From Variovorax paradoxus (GTDB lineage: Bacteria; Pseudomonadota; Gammaproteobacteria; Burkholderiales; Burkholderiaceae_C), in assembly GCF_030815855.1 (NCBI RefSeq), contig NZ_JAUSXG010000001.1, forward strand, positions 2,728,001-2,792,000: DNA of 64,000 nucleotides. Direction: 5' to 3'. The translations under genes were made by a program, and so were the position numbers. Numbering within the stretch: position 1 is the first letter of the stretch; each line of letters starts with the position of its first letter. The notes beneath the pieces are model-generated. The model was not told the DNA's origin, ran no database searches, and was given only the letters and a program-made list of their open reading frames with translations. Of the stretch, positions 1-8,847 are shown one piece after another.

Positions 1-423
1 TACCGCTATCCGGAAACCTACGGCCCGCGCTCGCCCACCTTTTCGCGCGCGGCGCTGACCGACATCGGCAACGGCGACGTGGCGCTTTTCATCTCGGGCA
101 CCGCGAGCATCGTGGGCCACGAAACCGTTCACCAGGGAGACGTGCTGGAGCAAACGCGCGAAACGCTGCGCAACCTCGAAGCGGTGATCGCGGCGGCCAA
201 CAGCCAGGTCACGGCAACCTTTTCGCTCGCCATGCTCGACTGCGTGGTTTATGTGCGCCATCCGGCCAACACCGAGGCGGTGCGCGGCGTGCTCGAGAAC
301 GCGCTGGGCGCCGACGCGCCGATGGTCCGCCATGCGGTCTACCTGGAGGCGGACATCTGCCGCAGCGACCTGCTGGTCGAGATCGAAGCCCACGCCGTCG
401 CGCCGGGTCGCCTGCGGGCCTGA
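1..423 (+). CDS. Chorismatase (FkbO/Hyg5/XanB2-like), C-terminal part
   Basis: The 5' end lies outside the window; frame 1 is open from base 1 to the TGA at 421-423. The visible 140 residues include YGPRSPTFSRA and FISGTASIVGHET followed by a HxGD segment. These are hallmarks of the chorismate-lyase-like chorismatases that supply hydroxybenzoate starter units in xanthomonadin and aryl polyene pathways. Known family members convert chorismate to 3- or 4-hydroxybenzoate; which isomer forms here cannot be read from the fragment. It is followed by an acyltransferase and a glycosyltransferase gene on the same strand and faces the large pigment operon. Confidence 0.8.
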   Translation, partial: YRYPETYGPRSPTFSRAALTDIGNGDVALFISGTASIVGHETVHQGDVLEQTRETLRNLEAVIAAANSQVTATFSLAMLDCVVYVRHPANTEAVRGVLENALGADAPMVRHAVYLEADICRSDLLVEIEAHAVAPGRLRA

Positions 424-454
424 CCCGTTGTTGCGATTCGACCGGACCGACGAG

Positions 455-1258
455 ATGTCGATGACCCGCGTGCCGCGCATTCTCGCGACCATTCCGCTCG
501 CGTTGATGCTCTACGCGCTGCTGCTGTTCCTGGGCCTCATTTCGCTGGCCTGGAATTTCATCGCCATGCTGCTGTATCCGGTCATGCCGGAGGCCCCCGC
601 ACGCACCCTGGGCCGCCTGACCATCGCCTTTGCGTACCGCATGTTCTGGGGCCTGGCCTCCGTGACCGGGATGATGCGCATCGACGCGAGTTGCCTCGAC
701 CCGATGCGCGACGAACCCGGCGTGATCTTCGTCGCCAATCACCCGACAATGCTCGACGCCCTGCTGCTCGTGGCCCGGTTGCCGCGCAGCGCCTGCATCA
801 TGAAGGCCGACCTGCTGCGCAATATCTTTCTCGGCGCGGGCGCGCGGCTGGCGCGCTACATCAGCAACGAATCGGCGCGCACCATGGTGCGGCTGGCCGT
901 GGCCGATCTGCGCAACGGCGGCCAGCTGGTCATTTTTCCGGAAGGCACGCGCACGGTGACGCCGCCACTCAATCCGTTCGGCAATGGCGTGACACTGATC
1001 GCCAAGCTCGCGCAGGTACCGATCCAGACCGTCTTCATCGAGACCGACTCGCCCTATCTCAGCAAGGGCTGGCCGCTGTGGCGCTTGCCACCGCTGCCCA
1101 TCGTCTTCAAGCTACGGCTGGGCGAACGGTTCGCGCCCATGCAGGACAGCCACGTGCTGCAGGCGGAGATGGAACGATACTTTCGCCAACACATGGAACA
1201 GCGCGCCACCGACGCGTCCCCCGAATGCCAGACGCCTCGCGCACACACCTTGTCCTGA
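455..1258 (+). CDS. 1-acyl-glycerol-3-phosphate acyltransferase-type membrane acyltransferase of pigment cluster
   Basis: A PlsC-domain protein of 267 residues. A hydrophobic N-terminal segment lies at about residues 10-42. The acyltransferase motif NHPTMLD is at 95-101 and FPEGTRT at 161-167. In aryl polyene and xanthomonadin clusters a protein of this kind is thought to transfer the polyene to a membrane glycerolipid. I chose the ATG at 455; an ATG two codons later is equally possible, and neither has a clear Shine-Dalgarno. The open frame extends upstream to 251, but that overlaps the chorismatase and has no homology. The 3' end overlaps the glycosyltransferase gene by 34 bases, so the two are probably co-translated. 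Confidence 0.85.
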   Translation: MSMTRVPRILATIPLALMLYALLLFLGLISLAWNFIAMLLYPVMPEAPARTLGRLTIAFAYRMFWGLASVTGMMRIDASCLDPMRDEPGVIFVANHPTMLDALLLVARLPRSACIMKADLLRNIFLGAGARLARYISNESARTMVRLAVADLRNGGQLVIFPEGTRTVTPPLNPFGNGVTLIAKLAQVPIQTVFIETDSPYLSKGWPLWRLPPLPIVFKLRLGERFAPMQDSHVLQAEMERYFRQHMEQRATDASPECQTPRAHTLS

Positions 1259-2001
1259 TTCCCAGCTACAACACGGGCGAACGCCTGTTTTCGACCGTCG
1301 AAGCGGCGCGCGCCCAATGGAACCCCGTGTGGGTGGTGGTGGACGGCAGCACCGACGGCACGGGCGAGCGCCTGCAGCAAATGGCCGCCCGCGACCCGGG
1401 TCTGCGGGTCTGGCTGCTGCCGCACAACCAGGGCAAGGGCGCGGCCGTGCTGCACGGCCTGCGCGCCGCGCGCGAGGCCGGCTTCACGCATGCGCTGACC
1501 ATGGATTCCGACGGCCAGCATCCGGCCGACCTGATCCCCGCTTTCATGAACGCCTCGCTGGCGCGGCTCGAAACCATGGTGCTCGGCCGCCCGGTGTTCG
1601 ATGCCTCCGCCCCGCTGCTGCGCGTGCGCGGAAGACGCATTTCCAACGGCTGGACCCAACTCGAGACCCTGTTCGCCGGCGTGGGCGATTCGCTCTACGG
1701 ATTTCGCGTGTATCCGGTGACCGACCTGATCGCCGTGATGACGCGGCAGCCATGGATGCGCCGCTTCGACTTCGACACCGAAGCCGTCGTGCGGCTGGCC
1801 TGGCGCGGCGTCAAGCCCGTGAACATCGATGCGCCGGTGAAATACCTGACGGCCGAGGAAGGCGGGGTTTCGCACTTCCGCTATGGGCGCGACAACGTGC
1901 TGCTGACGTGGATGCACACGCGGCTGATGATCGAGTTCGTGTTGCGGCTGCCTGGGCTGCTGTGGCGCAAGGCCAGGCGCCTGCCGCCCTTCCAGCCCTG
2001 A
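1225..2001 (+). CDS. Family 2 glycosyltransferase (dolichol-phosphate-mannosyltransferase type)
   Basis: A GT-A fold family 2 glycosyltransferase of 258 residues. The nucleotide-binding segment DGSTDGT is at 40-46 and the metal-binding DSDGQH at 94-99. The QLET segment and the basic C-terminus (LLWRKARR) are typical of the short soluble GT2 proteins found in aryl polyene clusters. It probably glycosylates the aryl polyene or its lipid carrier; donor and acceptor cannot be inferred. The ATG at 1225 lies inside the end of the acyltransferase gene. The stop is only 16 bases from the stop of the convergent reductase gene, and no clear terminator hairpin lies between them. Confidence 0.85.
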   Translation: MPDASRTHLVLIPSYNTGERLFSTVEAARAQWNPVWVVVDGSTDGTGERLQQMAARDPGLRVWLLPHNQGKGAAVLHGLRAAREAGFTHALTMDSDGQHPADLIPAFMNASLARLETMVLGRPVFDASAPLLRVRGRRISNGWTQLETLFAGVGDSLYGFRVYPVTDLIAVMTRQPWMRRFDFDTEAVVRLAWRGVKPVNIDAPVKYLTAEEGGVSHFRYGRDNVLLTWMHTRLMIEFVLRLPGLLWRKARRLPPFQP

Positions 2002-2017
2002 CGAAGACGACAGGCGG

Positions 2018-2749
2018 TTAAATCATTCCGCCATTGATCGAAATCACCTGCCCCGTGATGTAGGCGGCCTCGTCGCTGGCCAGGAATGAAGCGAGCGCCG
2101 CCACTTCCTGCGGCGTTCCGGCGCGCTTCATCGGCACCATCTGGTTGACGACGGCAGGGTCGAACACCGCGTCGGCCATGGGCGAAGCAATGATGCCCGG
2201 CGCAATGGCGTTGACCGTGACGCCGCGCGACGCCACTTCGAGCGACAGCGCCTTGGTCGCGCTGTTGAGCGCGCCCTTGGCAGCGGCATAGTTGACTTGC
2301 CCGCGGTTGCCGGTCAGCGCCGAAACGGACGAAATGTTGATGACGCGCCCCCAACGCGTGCGCATCATCGGCAGCAGCAGCGGCTGCGTCACGCGGAAGA
2401 ATCCGTTGAGCGAGACGTCGATGACCTTGTGCCACTGCTCGGCGCGCATGCCGGGCAATACGGCATCGTCGTGCACGCCCGCGTTGTTGACGACGACCTG
2501 GACCGGTCCGCCTTCGAGCATGCGTTCGCACGCCACCCGGCAGGCCTCGTCGCTTCGCAGGTCGAACACATGGCACTCGGCCTTGCCGCCGGCGGCCGCA
2601 ATGGTGGCCGCCAGCTGCTCCACCGCTTCCGGGCGCGAATTGGCATGCAGCAACACCATGGCGCCTTCGCGCGCCAGGCGCTCGGCCATGGCGGCACCCA
2701 AGGCGCCACTGGCACCGGTGATCAACGCGCGTTTTCCTTCGAGGCTCAT
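2018..2749 (-). CDS. 3-oxoacyl-ACP reductase (FabG-like SDR) of pigment cluster
   Basis: A short-chain dehydrogenase of 243 residues. The cofactor motif TGASGALG is at 11-18, NNAG at 88-91, and the catalytic Ser141, Tyr154 and Lys158 lie within INISS and NYAAAK. The C-terminal YITGQVISINGG is typical of FabG. It should reduce the beta-keto group during polyene chain extension. It is the last gene of the minus-strand operon, and its ATG overlaps the stop of the dehydratase gene by four bases. Aryl polyene clusters usually carry their own FabG. A housekeeping FabG is unlikely, because no fabD, acpP or fabF lies beside it. Confidence 0.88.
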   Translation of the reverse strand: MSLEGKRALITGASGALGAAMAERLAREGAMVLLHANSRPEAVEQLAATIAAAGGKAECHVFDLRSDEACRVACERMLEGGPVQVVVNNAGVHDDAVLPGMRAEQWHKVIDVSLNGFFRVTQPLLLPMMRTRWGRVINISSVSALTGNRGQVNYAAAKGALNSATKALSLEVASRGVTVNAIAPGIIASPMADAVFDPAVVNQMVPMKRAGTPQEVAALASFLASDEAAYITGQVISINGGMI

Positions 2750-3219
2750 GAGGCGATGGCTCCGGTTGCGAGCGGTGTGTTCAACACCACCACGGCGCGG
2801 CCTTCGGCCAGCACGAGACCGCCCTCGGCCTTCACCGCGAATTCATAAAGGATCTGGTTCGTGTCGCCGGAGAGGCGTCGCGCCTCCACCTGCAATGCGC
2901 CGGCAACGTCGTCGAGCCGAGCGGTCGAAAAGCGCACATTGCGCGCACTGGCCAGAAAGCCGGCCGAAGGGGCGCTTCCCTCGGCGGCCAGCAGGCCGCC
3001 GTGCAGCGCCATGGCCTGCGCGGCGTATTCGATGGCATTGGGCGCGAGCAGTCCGCCCGCGGTGCGCAGCGGATTGTCCGGCTGCGCATGCGTGCGGGTG
3101 CTGCAATGGATGGATTCGGCGTCCCAGCGCTCGAGCCGGTCGAGCAGGCACATGCTGCCGCTGTGCGGAATGCGCTGCGCAATGCCCGCACAGTCGAGCG
3201 TTTGCGGGGCCGTTGTCAC
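2746..3219 (-). CDS. 3-hydroxyacyl-ACP dehydratase, hotdog fold (aryl polyene type)
   Basis: A 157-residue hotdog-fold protein. The motif PHSGSM at 18-23, followed by LLDRLERW, contains the putative catalytic His19. The central helix begins NAIEYAAQAMALHG, as in the FabA/FabZ-like dehydratases of aryl polyene clusters. It would dehydrate 3-hydroxyacyl-ACP to the trans-enoyl intermediate; no enoyl reductase is visible, which fits retention of conjugated double bonds. I chose the GTG at 3219 because it overlaps the TGA of the methyltransferase gene in a GTGA junction. The frame upstream is open but shadows that gene. The stop overlaps the reductase start. Confidence 0.82.
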   Translation of the reverse strand: MTTAPQTLDCAGIAQRIPHSGSMCLLDRLERWDAESIHCSTRTHAQPDNPLRTAGGLLAPNAIEYAAQAMALHGGLLAAEGSAPSAGFLASARNVRFSTARLDDVAGALQVEARRLSGDTNQILYEFAVKAEGGLVLAEGRAVVVLNTPLATGAIAS

Positions 3220-3989
3220 GCGGAAGGCTCCAGGTCGGCCACCAGCAGCACGTTGGCAAAGGGCGTTCCCTTGCTCATCGGAATGCTCTGCACGCGGAAA
3301 CCCAATTGCTGCAGCACCGCCACCCAGTCGGCCAGCGGACGGCCCCAGGTGGGCGACACCTTGTGGCCGCGGATGCGCGTCACGGTGCGGTCGACCCACT
3401 GGCTGATGGCGAAACCGCGCTTGCTCGATGCATCGCCCACGCGCAGCAGCAGCCGTGCATTCGCATTGCCGGCGCGCTGCAATGCATCGCGCACGCGCTG
3501 GAGAACACCGTTCTGCGCTTCGATGTTCACGTAGTGCAGCACGTCGAGAATCACGACCAGGTCGCAGTCCGGCAGCGGCGCCGAACACATGTCGGCGCAG
3601 ACCAGTTTGGGTGTCGGTTGCAGATGCCCGATGGAAGCTTCGGCCCGGGCCACGTCCTTGGGCATCAGTTCGATGCCCGTGTAGTCGGCCGCGGCCGGGG
3701 TCGACGGCCATGACGCCGGCCAGCGGCCCTGCGCCTGCATGAGGCCCATCGACGCCAGCAAGCTCGCGAAGAGCCCCTGCCCGCAGCCGATATCGACCAC
3801 GCGCCGATGCGCCGAACCGATCAGCCCGCGTTCGAGCAGCCCGCGAAATACCGGGTCGCGCCCCAGCTTGCCGCGCGCGAAATGCCAGGCGAAGCTGCCG
3901 CCCTTCTTGTAGGGAACCGTGGCGGCCTCGTGCAGCTCGTGCCAGGCGCTGTCGGTCGTGCGGGTCGAAGAAGGCAGCACCGCGCTCAT
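3216..3989 (-). CDS. SAM-dependent methyltransferase of pigment cluster
   Basis: A class I methyltransferase of 257 residues. Motif I is VVDIGCGQG at 64-72, and CDLVVILDVLHYV is the acidic-loop/motif IV region. Such enzymes are regular members of aryl polyene clusters and methylate the aryl head group, either on carbon or on a phenolic oxygen. The position cannot be decided from sequence. The gene is coupled on both sides: its start at 3989 overlaps the deacetylase stop, and its own stop forms a GTGA overlap with the dehydratase. Confidence 0.82.
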   Translation of the reverse strand: MSAVLPSSTRTTDSAWHELHEAATVPYKKGGSFAWHFARGKLGRDPVFRGLLERGLIGSAHRRVVDIGCGQGLFASLLASMGLMQAQGRWPASWPSTPAAADYTGIELMPKDVARAEASIGHLQPTPKLVCADMCSAPLPDCDLVVILDVLHYVNIEAQNGVLQRVRDALQRAGNANARLLLRVGDASSKRGFAISQWVDRTVTRIRGHKVSPTWGRPLADWVAVLQQLGFRVQSIPMSKGTPFANVLLVADLEPSA

Positions 3990-4828
3990 GGCTTCAGGCC
4001 CTCGGGCAAGGTCACGGCGCTAAGGCCATCGGCGCGCAGGCGTTCAAGCAGGAAGGGCAATACGTCCAACAACACGGGGGTTCCTTCAGGAGTGCGCGCG
4101 GCATTGCCGTCGTGCAAAAGCAGAATGTCGCGCGCCTGCAGCCTGTGGGCGAGGCGCGCCATGACCTTGGCGGGGTCGCCTTCGCGCGTGTCGAAGCCGC
4201 GGCGGGTCCAGCTCACGAGCGAAAGGCCGAGCCGGTGCAGCACCGGCTCCAGAAACGGGTTGCGCAAGCCGGCCGGTGCGCGAAAACAGGTCGGGCGCTG
4301 GCCGGTGATGTCAGTCAGGATGTCTTGTGCCCGCGCAATCTCGCTGGCAAAGCCGCGCGGGCCGAGAAAAGAAAAATTGTGCCGGTGCCGCGCGGTGTGG
4401 TTCTGGATGCTGTGGCCCCGCGCCACGATCTCGCGCGCCAGTGCCGGTTGCGCGAGCACGCGCTCGGCAATGCAGAAGAAGGTGGCGCGCTGGCCATGGG
4501 CGTCCAGCAGGTCGAGCACCCGGGGCGTGACATCGGGCTCGGGCCCATCGTCGATGGTGATCGCCACTTCTCGCCGGACGCCGGCCGCCTCGGGCAAGCG
4601 CGTGACGTTGGGCCCCAGAAGGCTGCTGCGCGGCGTGAGGCCCGCACCGGTGATCAGCACATGGTTCAGCACCACGGCGCCGATGGCCCAGGGCATGGCG
4701 CCGGGCACCAGCGCGCCCGCACCGATGGCCGCCACATGCAACGCGGCGCTGGCGCGAATGGCCGGAGGCCAGGGCCAGGATTCGGACGGGGCTGCGGAGG
4801 CAGAAGACATGGCGCGGGATTCTCCCAT
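3986..4828 (-). CDS. Polysaccharide deacetylase family (NodB domain) protein
   Basis: A 280-residue protein. A hydrophobic N-terminal stretch at about 23-62 suggests membrane anchoring. It is followed by a NodB carbohydrate-esterase domain: TIDDGPEPDVT at 91-101 with the acidic pair Asp93/Asp94, then a GHSIQNH block at 138-144 and FRAPAG near 180. The zinc-binding His motif differs slightly from the classical HTxxHP form. The ATG at 4828 gives a TGATG junction with the exporter gene; an internal ATG at 4810 is the alternative. Its role in the pigment pathway is unproven. Removing an acetyl group from a sugar-linked or lipid-linked product is one possibility. Confidence 0.78.
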   Translation of the reverse strand: MGESRAMSSASAAPSESWPWPPAIRASAALHVAAIGAGALVPGAMPWAIGAVVLNHVLITGAGLTPRSSLLGPNVTRLPEAAGVRREVAITIDDGPEPDVTPRVLDLLDAHGQRATFFCIAERVLAQPALAREIVARGHSIQNHTARHRHNFSFLGPRGFASEIARAQDILTDITGQRPTCFRAPAGLRNPFLEPVLHRLGLSLVSWTRRGFDTREGDPAKVMARLAHRLQARDILLLHDGNAARTPEGTPVLLDVLPFLLERLRADGLSAVTLPEGLKP

Positions 4829-7230
4829 CAGCCGTGGCCGCGCACGGGCGGCGGCGCCACCCGGCGCGCGAACGCAGCCGAGAGCAGCAGCGCCAGCAAG
4901 GCCCCCGGCGCGACCACGCGGCCGATCGACGACAGCGCTGGAATGTCCGAAATCGCGATCAGCCCGAAAGACACCACCGTGGTCAGGTTGGCCAGCATCA
5001 GCGACGCCAGCGTGTCCTCGTCGGCGCGCCCGGCCATGCGCAGCTGGTCGAAGAACAGCGCGTAGTTGGAACCTACCGCCACGATCAGCAGCAGCCCGAC
5101 CAGATGCAGGATGCCCAGCGGCACCTGAAGCACGGCCATGCCGCCAAGCGTGAGCACCACCGCGACCACCAACGGTTGGCACACCGCGAGCAAACGCTTG
5201 CCCGAACGCAGGTAGATACCGAGCAGCACCACCACCGCCAATGCGCCGAGCAGCACCTGCACGAAGGCCTCGTGCAGGTAGCGCTGATAGAGCCCGGCCA
5301 GCTCGCGGCCCACATCGACCACTTGCACTTCGGGTGCGCCCGCGAGCGCCGCCTCGAGCCGCCCCGCATCGAACTTCGGACCCGGGTGCAGAACCACCAG
5401 CGTCGACCAACCGCCGCCCGGGCGCTGGTACATGAGCGTGTTGACGACCGAACCGAGCGGGCCGGTGCTGAGGTCGGCGCGCCGCACGGGTGCGAGCTTG
5501 CGCGCGGCCTCGACTTCAGCCAGGAAGGGGCCCAGACGCGCGGCGGGCAGCGGCGACCCCTGGGTGGCCTCGGCCAGCCGAGTGCGCAGCGTTTGCGCGT
5601 CAGGCAGGCTGGCAAGCCGTGCGGCCTGGGTCGCCGCGCTGGGCAGCACGCGCGTCACGGCTTCGAAACCGCCGAGTTCGCCTTTGTCGACCAGCGCTTC
5701 GAGCCGCGCGGTGGCCGCCTCGGTGTTGCGCAGCGCGGCTTCCTCGTCGGCACCGTAGACCACCACCAGCGTGCTGCCGTCGCCGGTGCCGATGTCGGCG
5801 CGCAGCATCTCGTCGAGCTGTTGTGCCGACTTGGGCACCGGGCTCATCGCACCGAGGTCGGCGCGCCAGAGATGGCCGCCCTGCCAGAGAACCATCGCCA
5901 GCGCAGCCACGCCGAGGCCGGCGAAAACCCAGCGCAGATGCGGCAGTCCGCGAACCAGCGCGCCGGCGGCGTGCGCCATGTACTTGCGCATGCCCATGCC
6001 GGTGGCGCCATCGGGCGCGAGCATCGGCAGCGCGTAGCGCGTGGCGAGCGCCGCGGCCACGAGCCCCGCAATGGAGAACACACCGAGTTGCGCGAGCCCC
6101 GGAAAGCCCGAGAACACCAGCGCCGCGAAGCCGCACACCGAGGTCAGCAGTCCGATCCGCACGGTCGGCCAATGAACCTCGCGCCAGCGCGCCCATCCGG
6201 TGCCGGCCACGGCCGCGCCCCGCGCCTGGATCAGGTAATAGATGGCGTAGTCGACGGTCTCCCCGATCAGCGTGCTGCCGAAGCCGAGCGTCATGCCATG
6301 CACCGAGCCGAACACCACGCTCACCGCCGCGGTTCCCACCACCACGCCGGTGGCCACCGGCAGGAACGCGATGACCAGCGCGCGCGGCGACGCAAAGGCC
6401 AGCAGCAGCAAGCCGCCCATCACGATGCCGCCCACGATCGCAAGGTGAATGGCTTCGGTCTTGATCTTGTCGCGGCTCAGCACCGAGAACACGGGCGGTC
6501 CGCTGAGGAGCAGCTTCGGCTTGGCCTCGCCCATGTCGCGCGTTGCGGTGTCGAAGGCCGCGTGCACGCGCGCGATGGCCACGGCCTGTGCGTCGAGGTC
6601 GCTGCCCGCGGCGCGCGTGGTGGCGATCATGAGCGCGCGCGGCGCGGTGCGCGACATCCACACGCCGTTCTCGCTGCGCGGCGCGCTGGCCGGCGCCAGG
6701 TCGACGGCAATGCGTTGCGTCTCTCCGGTCGGGTCGCGGTCGAGCAACGGCTTGATCACGTTGCCAGCCGGCGTGCCCAGCATCGACAGCGTTTCGTTGA
6801 TCGCGTCGCGCAAACCGTCGACCGTGAATTGCTCTGGCCTGACGCCCGGCGAGAGCTGGTAGCGATGGTCGAAGACCCAGGTGCCGGCCTCGGACCAGTC
6901 ACCGGTGTCGCCGTTCTGGATCAGGTCGAACAGCCGGCTCTCGCGCATGGCCTTGGCCACCGCTCGGGACACCTCGGCGCGCTGCTCCACGCTGGCACCG
7001 CCCTCGATGCCGAGCAAGAGCGTGCGCGAGGCGACGCCGCTTTGCAGCTGCTCGATGAGCACCTGCTGCCGCACGTCGGGGCTCTTGGGCAGGAAAGCCG
7101 AAAGGTCGGCGCTGAACTGCGTGCGCGCAATCTGCAGCGCGCCGGCGAGCAGCACCAGCAGCCACGCGAGCAGCACCACCGCCCGGCGCTGCCAGCTCGG
7201 CGGCCCTCCCCCGGCGTCGCGTGCGATCAC
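4828..7230 (-). CDS. MMPL/RND-superfamily exporter of the pigment cluster
   Basis: An 800-residue membrane protein with the two-fold repeat of RND/MMPL transporters. Each half has one N-terminal transmembrane helix, a large extracytoplasmic loop (about 35-240 and 440-610) and a block of five helices. The second block carries GMAVLQVPLGILHLVGLLLIV and ends with a small basic tail. Xanthomonadin and aryl polyene clusters encode one such exporter, thought to move the lipid-linked pigment to the outer membrane together with a LolA-like carrier, which is encoded just upstream. The start is GTG at 7230 in a GTGA overlap with the carrier gene. The cargo is inferred from the cluster. Confidence 0.85.
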   Translation of the reverse strand: MIARDAGGGPPSWQRRAVVLLAWLLVLLAGALQIARTQFSADLSAFLPKSPDVRQQVLIEQLQSGVASRTLLLGIEGGASVEQRAEVSRAVAKAMRESRLFDLIQNGDTGDWSEAGTWVFDHRYQLSPGVRPEQFTVDGLRDAINETLSMLGTPAGNVIKPLLDRDPTGETQRIAVDLAPASAPRSENGVWMSRTAPRALMIATTRAAGSDLDAQAVAIARVHAAFDTATRDMGEAKPKLLLSGPPVFSVLSRDKIKTEAIHLAIVGGIVMGGLLLLAFASPRALVIAFLPVATGVVVGTAAVSVVFGSVHGMTLGFGSTLIGETVDYAIYYLIQARGAAVAGTGWARWREVHWPTVRIGLLTSVCGFAALVFSGFPGLAQLGVFSIAGLVAAALATRYALPMLAPDGATGMGMRKYMAHAAGALVRGLPHLRWVFAGLGVAALAMVLWQGGHLWRADLGAMSPVPKSAQQLDEMLRADIGTGDGSTLVVVYGADEEAALRNTEAATARLEALVDKGELGGFEAVTRVLPSAATQAARLASLPDAQTLRTRLAEATQGSPLPAARLGPFLAEVEAARKLAPVRRADLSTGPLGSVVNTLMYQRPGGGWSTLVVLHPGPKFDAGRLEAALAGAPEVQVVDVGRELAGLYQRYLHEAFVQVLLGALAVVVLLGIYLRSGKRLLAVCQPLVVAVVLTLGGMAVLQVPLGILHLVGLLLIVAVGSNYALFFDQLRMAGRADEDTLASLMLANLTTVVSFGLIAISDIPALSSIGRVVAPGALLALLLSAAFARRVAPPPVRGHG

Positions 7231-7874
7231 GGCGTGGTGCGCCCGGCAGCGCCCGATGGCGCAGTGGGAGCGTTGGACGCAGCGCCCGGGCGCTCGGGCG
7301 TGATGCTCATCACCGAGCGGTCACCGCCGACGAACTCCATTTCAAGGCCCAGCACTTCGCTGGCGCGCCCCGTGATGCGGATGCTGCGCATCTGCGCCGC
7401 AAGGCGGCTGTCGATGGGCGCAAGGTCGAGCGTCCAGTTGCCGGCCGATCCGCCCACCGTGCTGCGGAAATAGCGCTGCAGCGTGGTGCCGTCGCCGGTC
7501 AGCGTGCCGCGCATGGCTTCGACCAGCCCGAGCAGCTCGGGCATGCTGTCGAGCGTCAGGGTGCGGTTGCGGCCGCCGCGCGAGAGCGTGAGCGTGTTGC
7601 CTTCGACCGCCATGGTCTCGACGCGCGGCGACAGAGTCCGCCGCACCAGCTTGTCGGGCGCTTCGAAGCTCAGCGTGCCGCGGGCGTCGAGCGGGCCTTC
7701 CAGGCCGTGTACGAAGCGTTGCTCGGTGAAGCGGGCCTCGCCGCTCTTTTGCTTGGACAGCAGACCCATCAACTCGGAGAGGTCGAACGCCCACACCGGC
7801 GCGGCGCCACAGGCCAGTGCCAGCAGCAGGCTCCTGCAAAGCCGATCAAACCGAATCTTCGAGCCAGAAATCAT
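7227..7874 (-). CDS. LolA-like outer-membrane lipoprotein carrier of pigment cluster
   Basis: A 215-residue protein with a signal peptide (LLLALACGAAPVWA) followed by a LolA-type half-barrel domain. GEARFTEQRFVHGL, GTLSFEAPDKLVRRT and the LTLDSMPELLGLVEAM region match the LolA-like proteins paired with MMPL exporters in aryl polyene loci. It probably shuttles the hydrophobic product, or its lipid carrier, through the periplasm. The ATG at 7874 lies 29 bases inside the upstream acyltransferase gene. The C-terminal Pro/Ala/Thr-rich tail appears disordered. The housekeeping lolA is normally near ftsK or rarA, so this is taken as a dedicated paralogue. Confidence 0.8.
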   Translation of the reverse strand: MISGSKIRFDRLCRSLLLALACGAAPVWAFDLSELMGLLSKQKSGEARFTEQRFVHGLEGPLDARGTLSFEAPDKLVRRTLSPRVETMAVEGNTLTLSRGGRNRTLTLDSMPELLGLVEAMRGTLTGDGTTLQRYFRSTVGGSAGNWTLDLAPIDSRLAAQMRSIRITGRASEVLGLEMEFVGGDRSVMSITPERPGAASNAPTAPSGAAGRTTP

Positions 7875-8847
7875 GAAAGTTGAACCAGTTGTACGGGTGG
7901 GCGCGGCACAGCGCTTCCAGGCGTGCCACATAGGCTTCGACGGCCGCGCGGATGCGGCGTTCCCGCTCGGCGGGGTCGGATGCCCGCTCGCTGAAGTCGG
8001 CCAGCAGGTCGAACCGGACATCGTAGCGCGCACCGCCGCTGTAGACCCCGGCCATGAAGAACACCTTGCGCCGCAGCAGCGCCGCGAGCCGGAACGGGCC
8101 GTCGTTGAAACTTGCGGGCTGGCCCAGGAAAGGCAGCACGATGTTGCTGCCGCGCTGCTGCGCGGGCTGGTCCTCGCTGCCCGGCAAGGTGCGGTCGGCG
8201 AGCAGGCCGCCGAGGCCGCCGCCGTCGAGCCAGTCGCGCAGCGCGAGCATCGAATGGGGCCGGCCCAGCGCGATCACGTGGGGCCGCGCTTCGGGCAGGC
8301 TGATGGCATTGAGAATGGCCGTGATGCGCTGCGCGTTGTCGGGGTACATCAGCATCGCCAGGCGCAGGCTGTGCTTGTGCTGGCTGTGTTGCTTGCACGC
8401 GCCCAGCGCCTCGAAGCTGCCGAAGTGGGCGCCGAGCAGGAAGGCGCCGCGCCCCTCCAAGGCCTCGGCTTCGAGAGGCAGGTTGCCCTCGACCTTCACG
8501 TCGAACAGGTCCATGCGCCCGCGCAGGAAGTACACGCGGTCGAGCACCGTCGACGCAAAGGCGTGCAGCAGGCGATAGCCGTCGATCCACTTGGCGTGCG
8601 GGCCGATGGCCCTGAACAGGTAGCGCTTGATGTGGCGGCGCGGCGCGGGCGCGAACAGCAGGAAGTACAGGCTGATGGGGGGCAGCAGCAGGCGCGTGAC
8701 GTGGCGCCCGCATACCAGGGCCATCAGGCAGATGAAGCGCAAGGCCAGCATGTTGCTGCGCTCCGGCGCGCGCGCCCAGTCGCCGCGCTGCCCCGTCTGC
8801 GCGGCCTCTTTCACGGCCTGCGTCTCGACGTCGGTGTGCTTCATCAC
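7846..8847 (-). CDS. LpxL/HtrB-type acyltransferase of pigment cluster
   Basis: A 333-residue protein of the lipid A acyltransferase superfamily. The H-x4-E motif is GAHFGSFE, with His141 and Glu146. Downstream ADRTL and FLGQPASFNDGPFRLA match the conserved substrate-binding region. A hydrophobic segment at about 48-66 suggests inner-membrane association. Aryl polyene clusters typically hold two different acyltransferases; the PlsC-type one lies at 455-1258. It is unlikely to be the housekeeping LpxL because of its operon position between the ligase/dehydratase and the LolA-like gene. Confidence 0.83.
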   Translation of the reverse strand: MMKHTDVETQAVKEAAQTGQRGDWARAPERSNMLALRFICLMALVCGRHVTRLLLPPISLYFLLFAPAPRRHIKRYLFRAIGPHAKWIDGYRLLHAFASTVLDRVYFLRGRMDLFDVKVEGNLPLEAEALEGRGAFLLGAHFGSFEALGACKQHSQHKHSLRLAMLMYPDNAQRITAILNAISLPEARPHVIALGRPHSMLALRDWLDGGGLGGLLADRTLPGSEDQPAQQRGSNIVLPFLGQPASFNDGPFRLAALLRRKVFFMAGVYSGGARYDVRFDLLADFSERASDPAERERRIRAAVEAYVARLEALCRAHPYNWFNFHDFWLEDSV

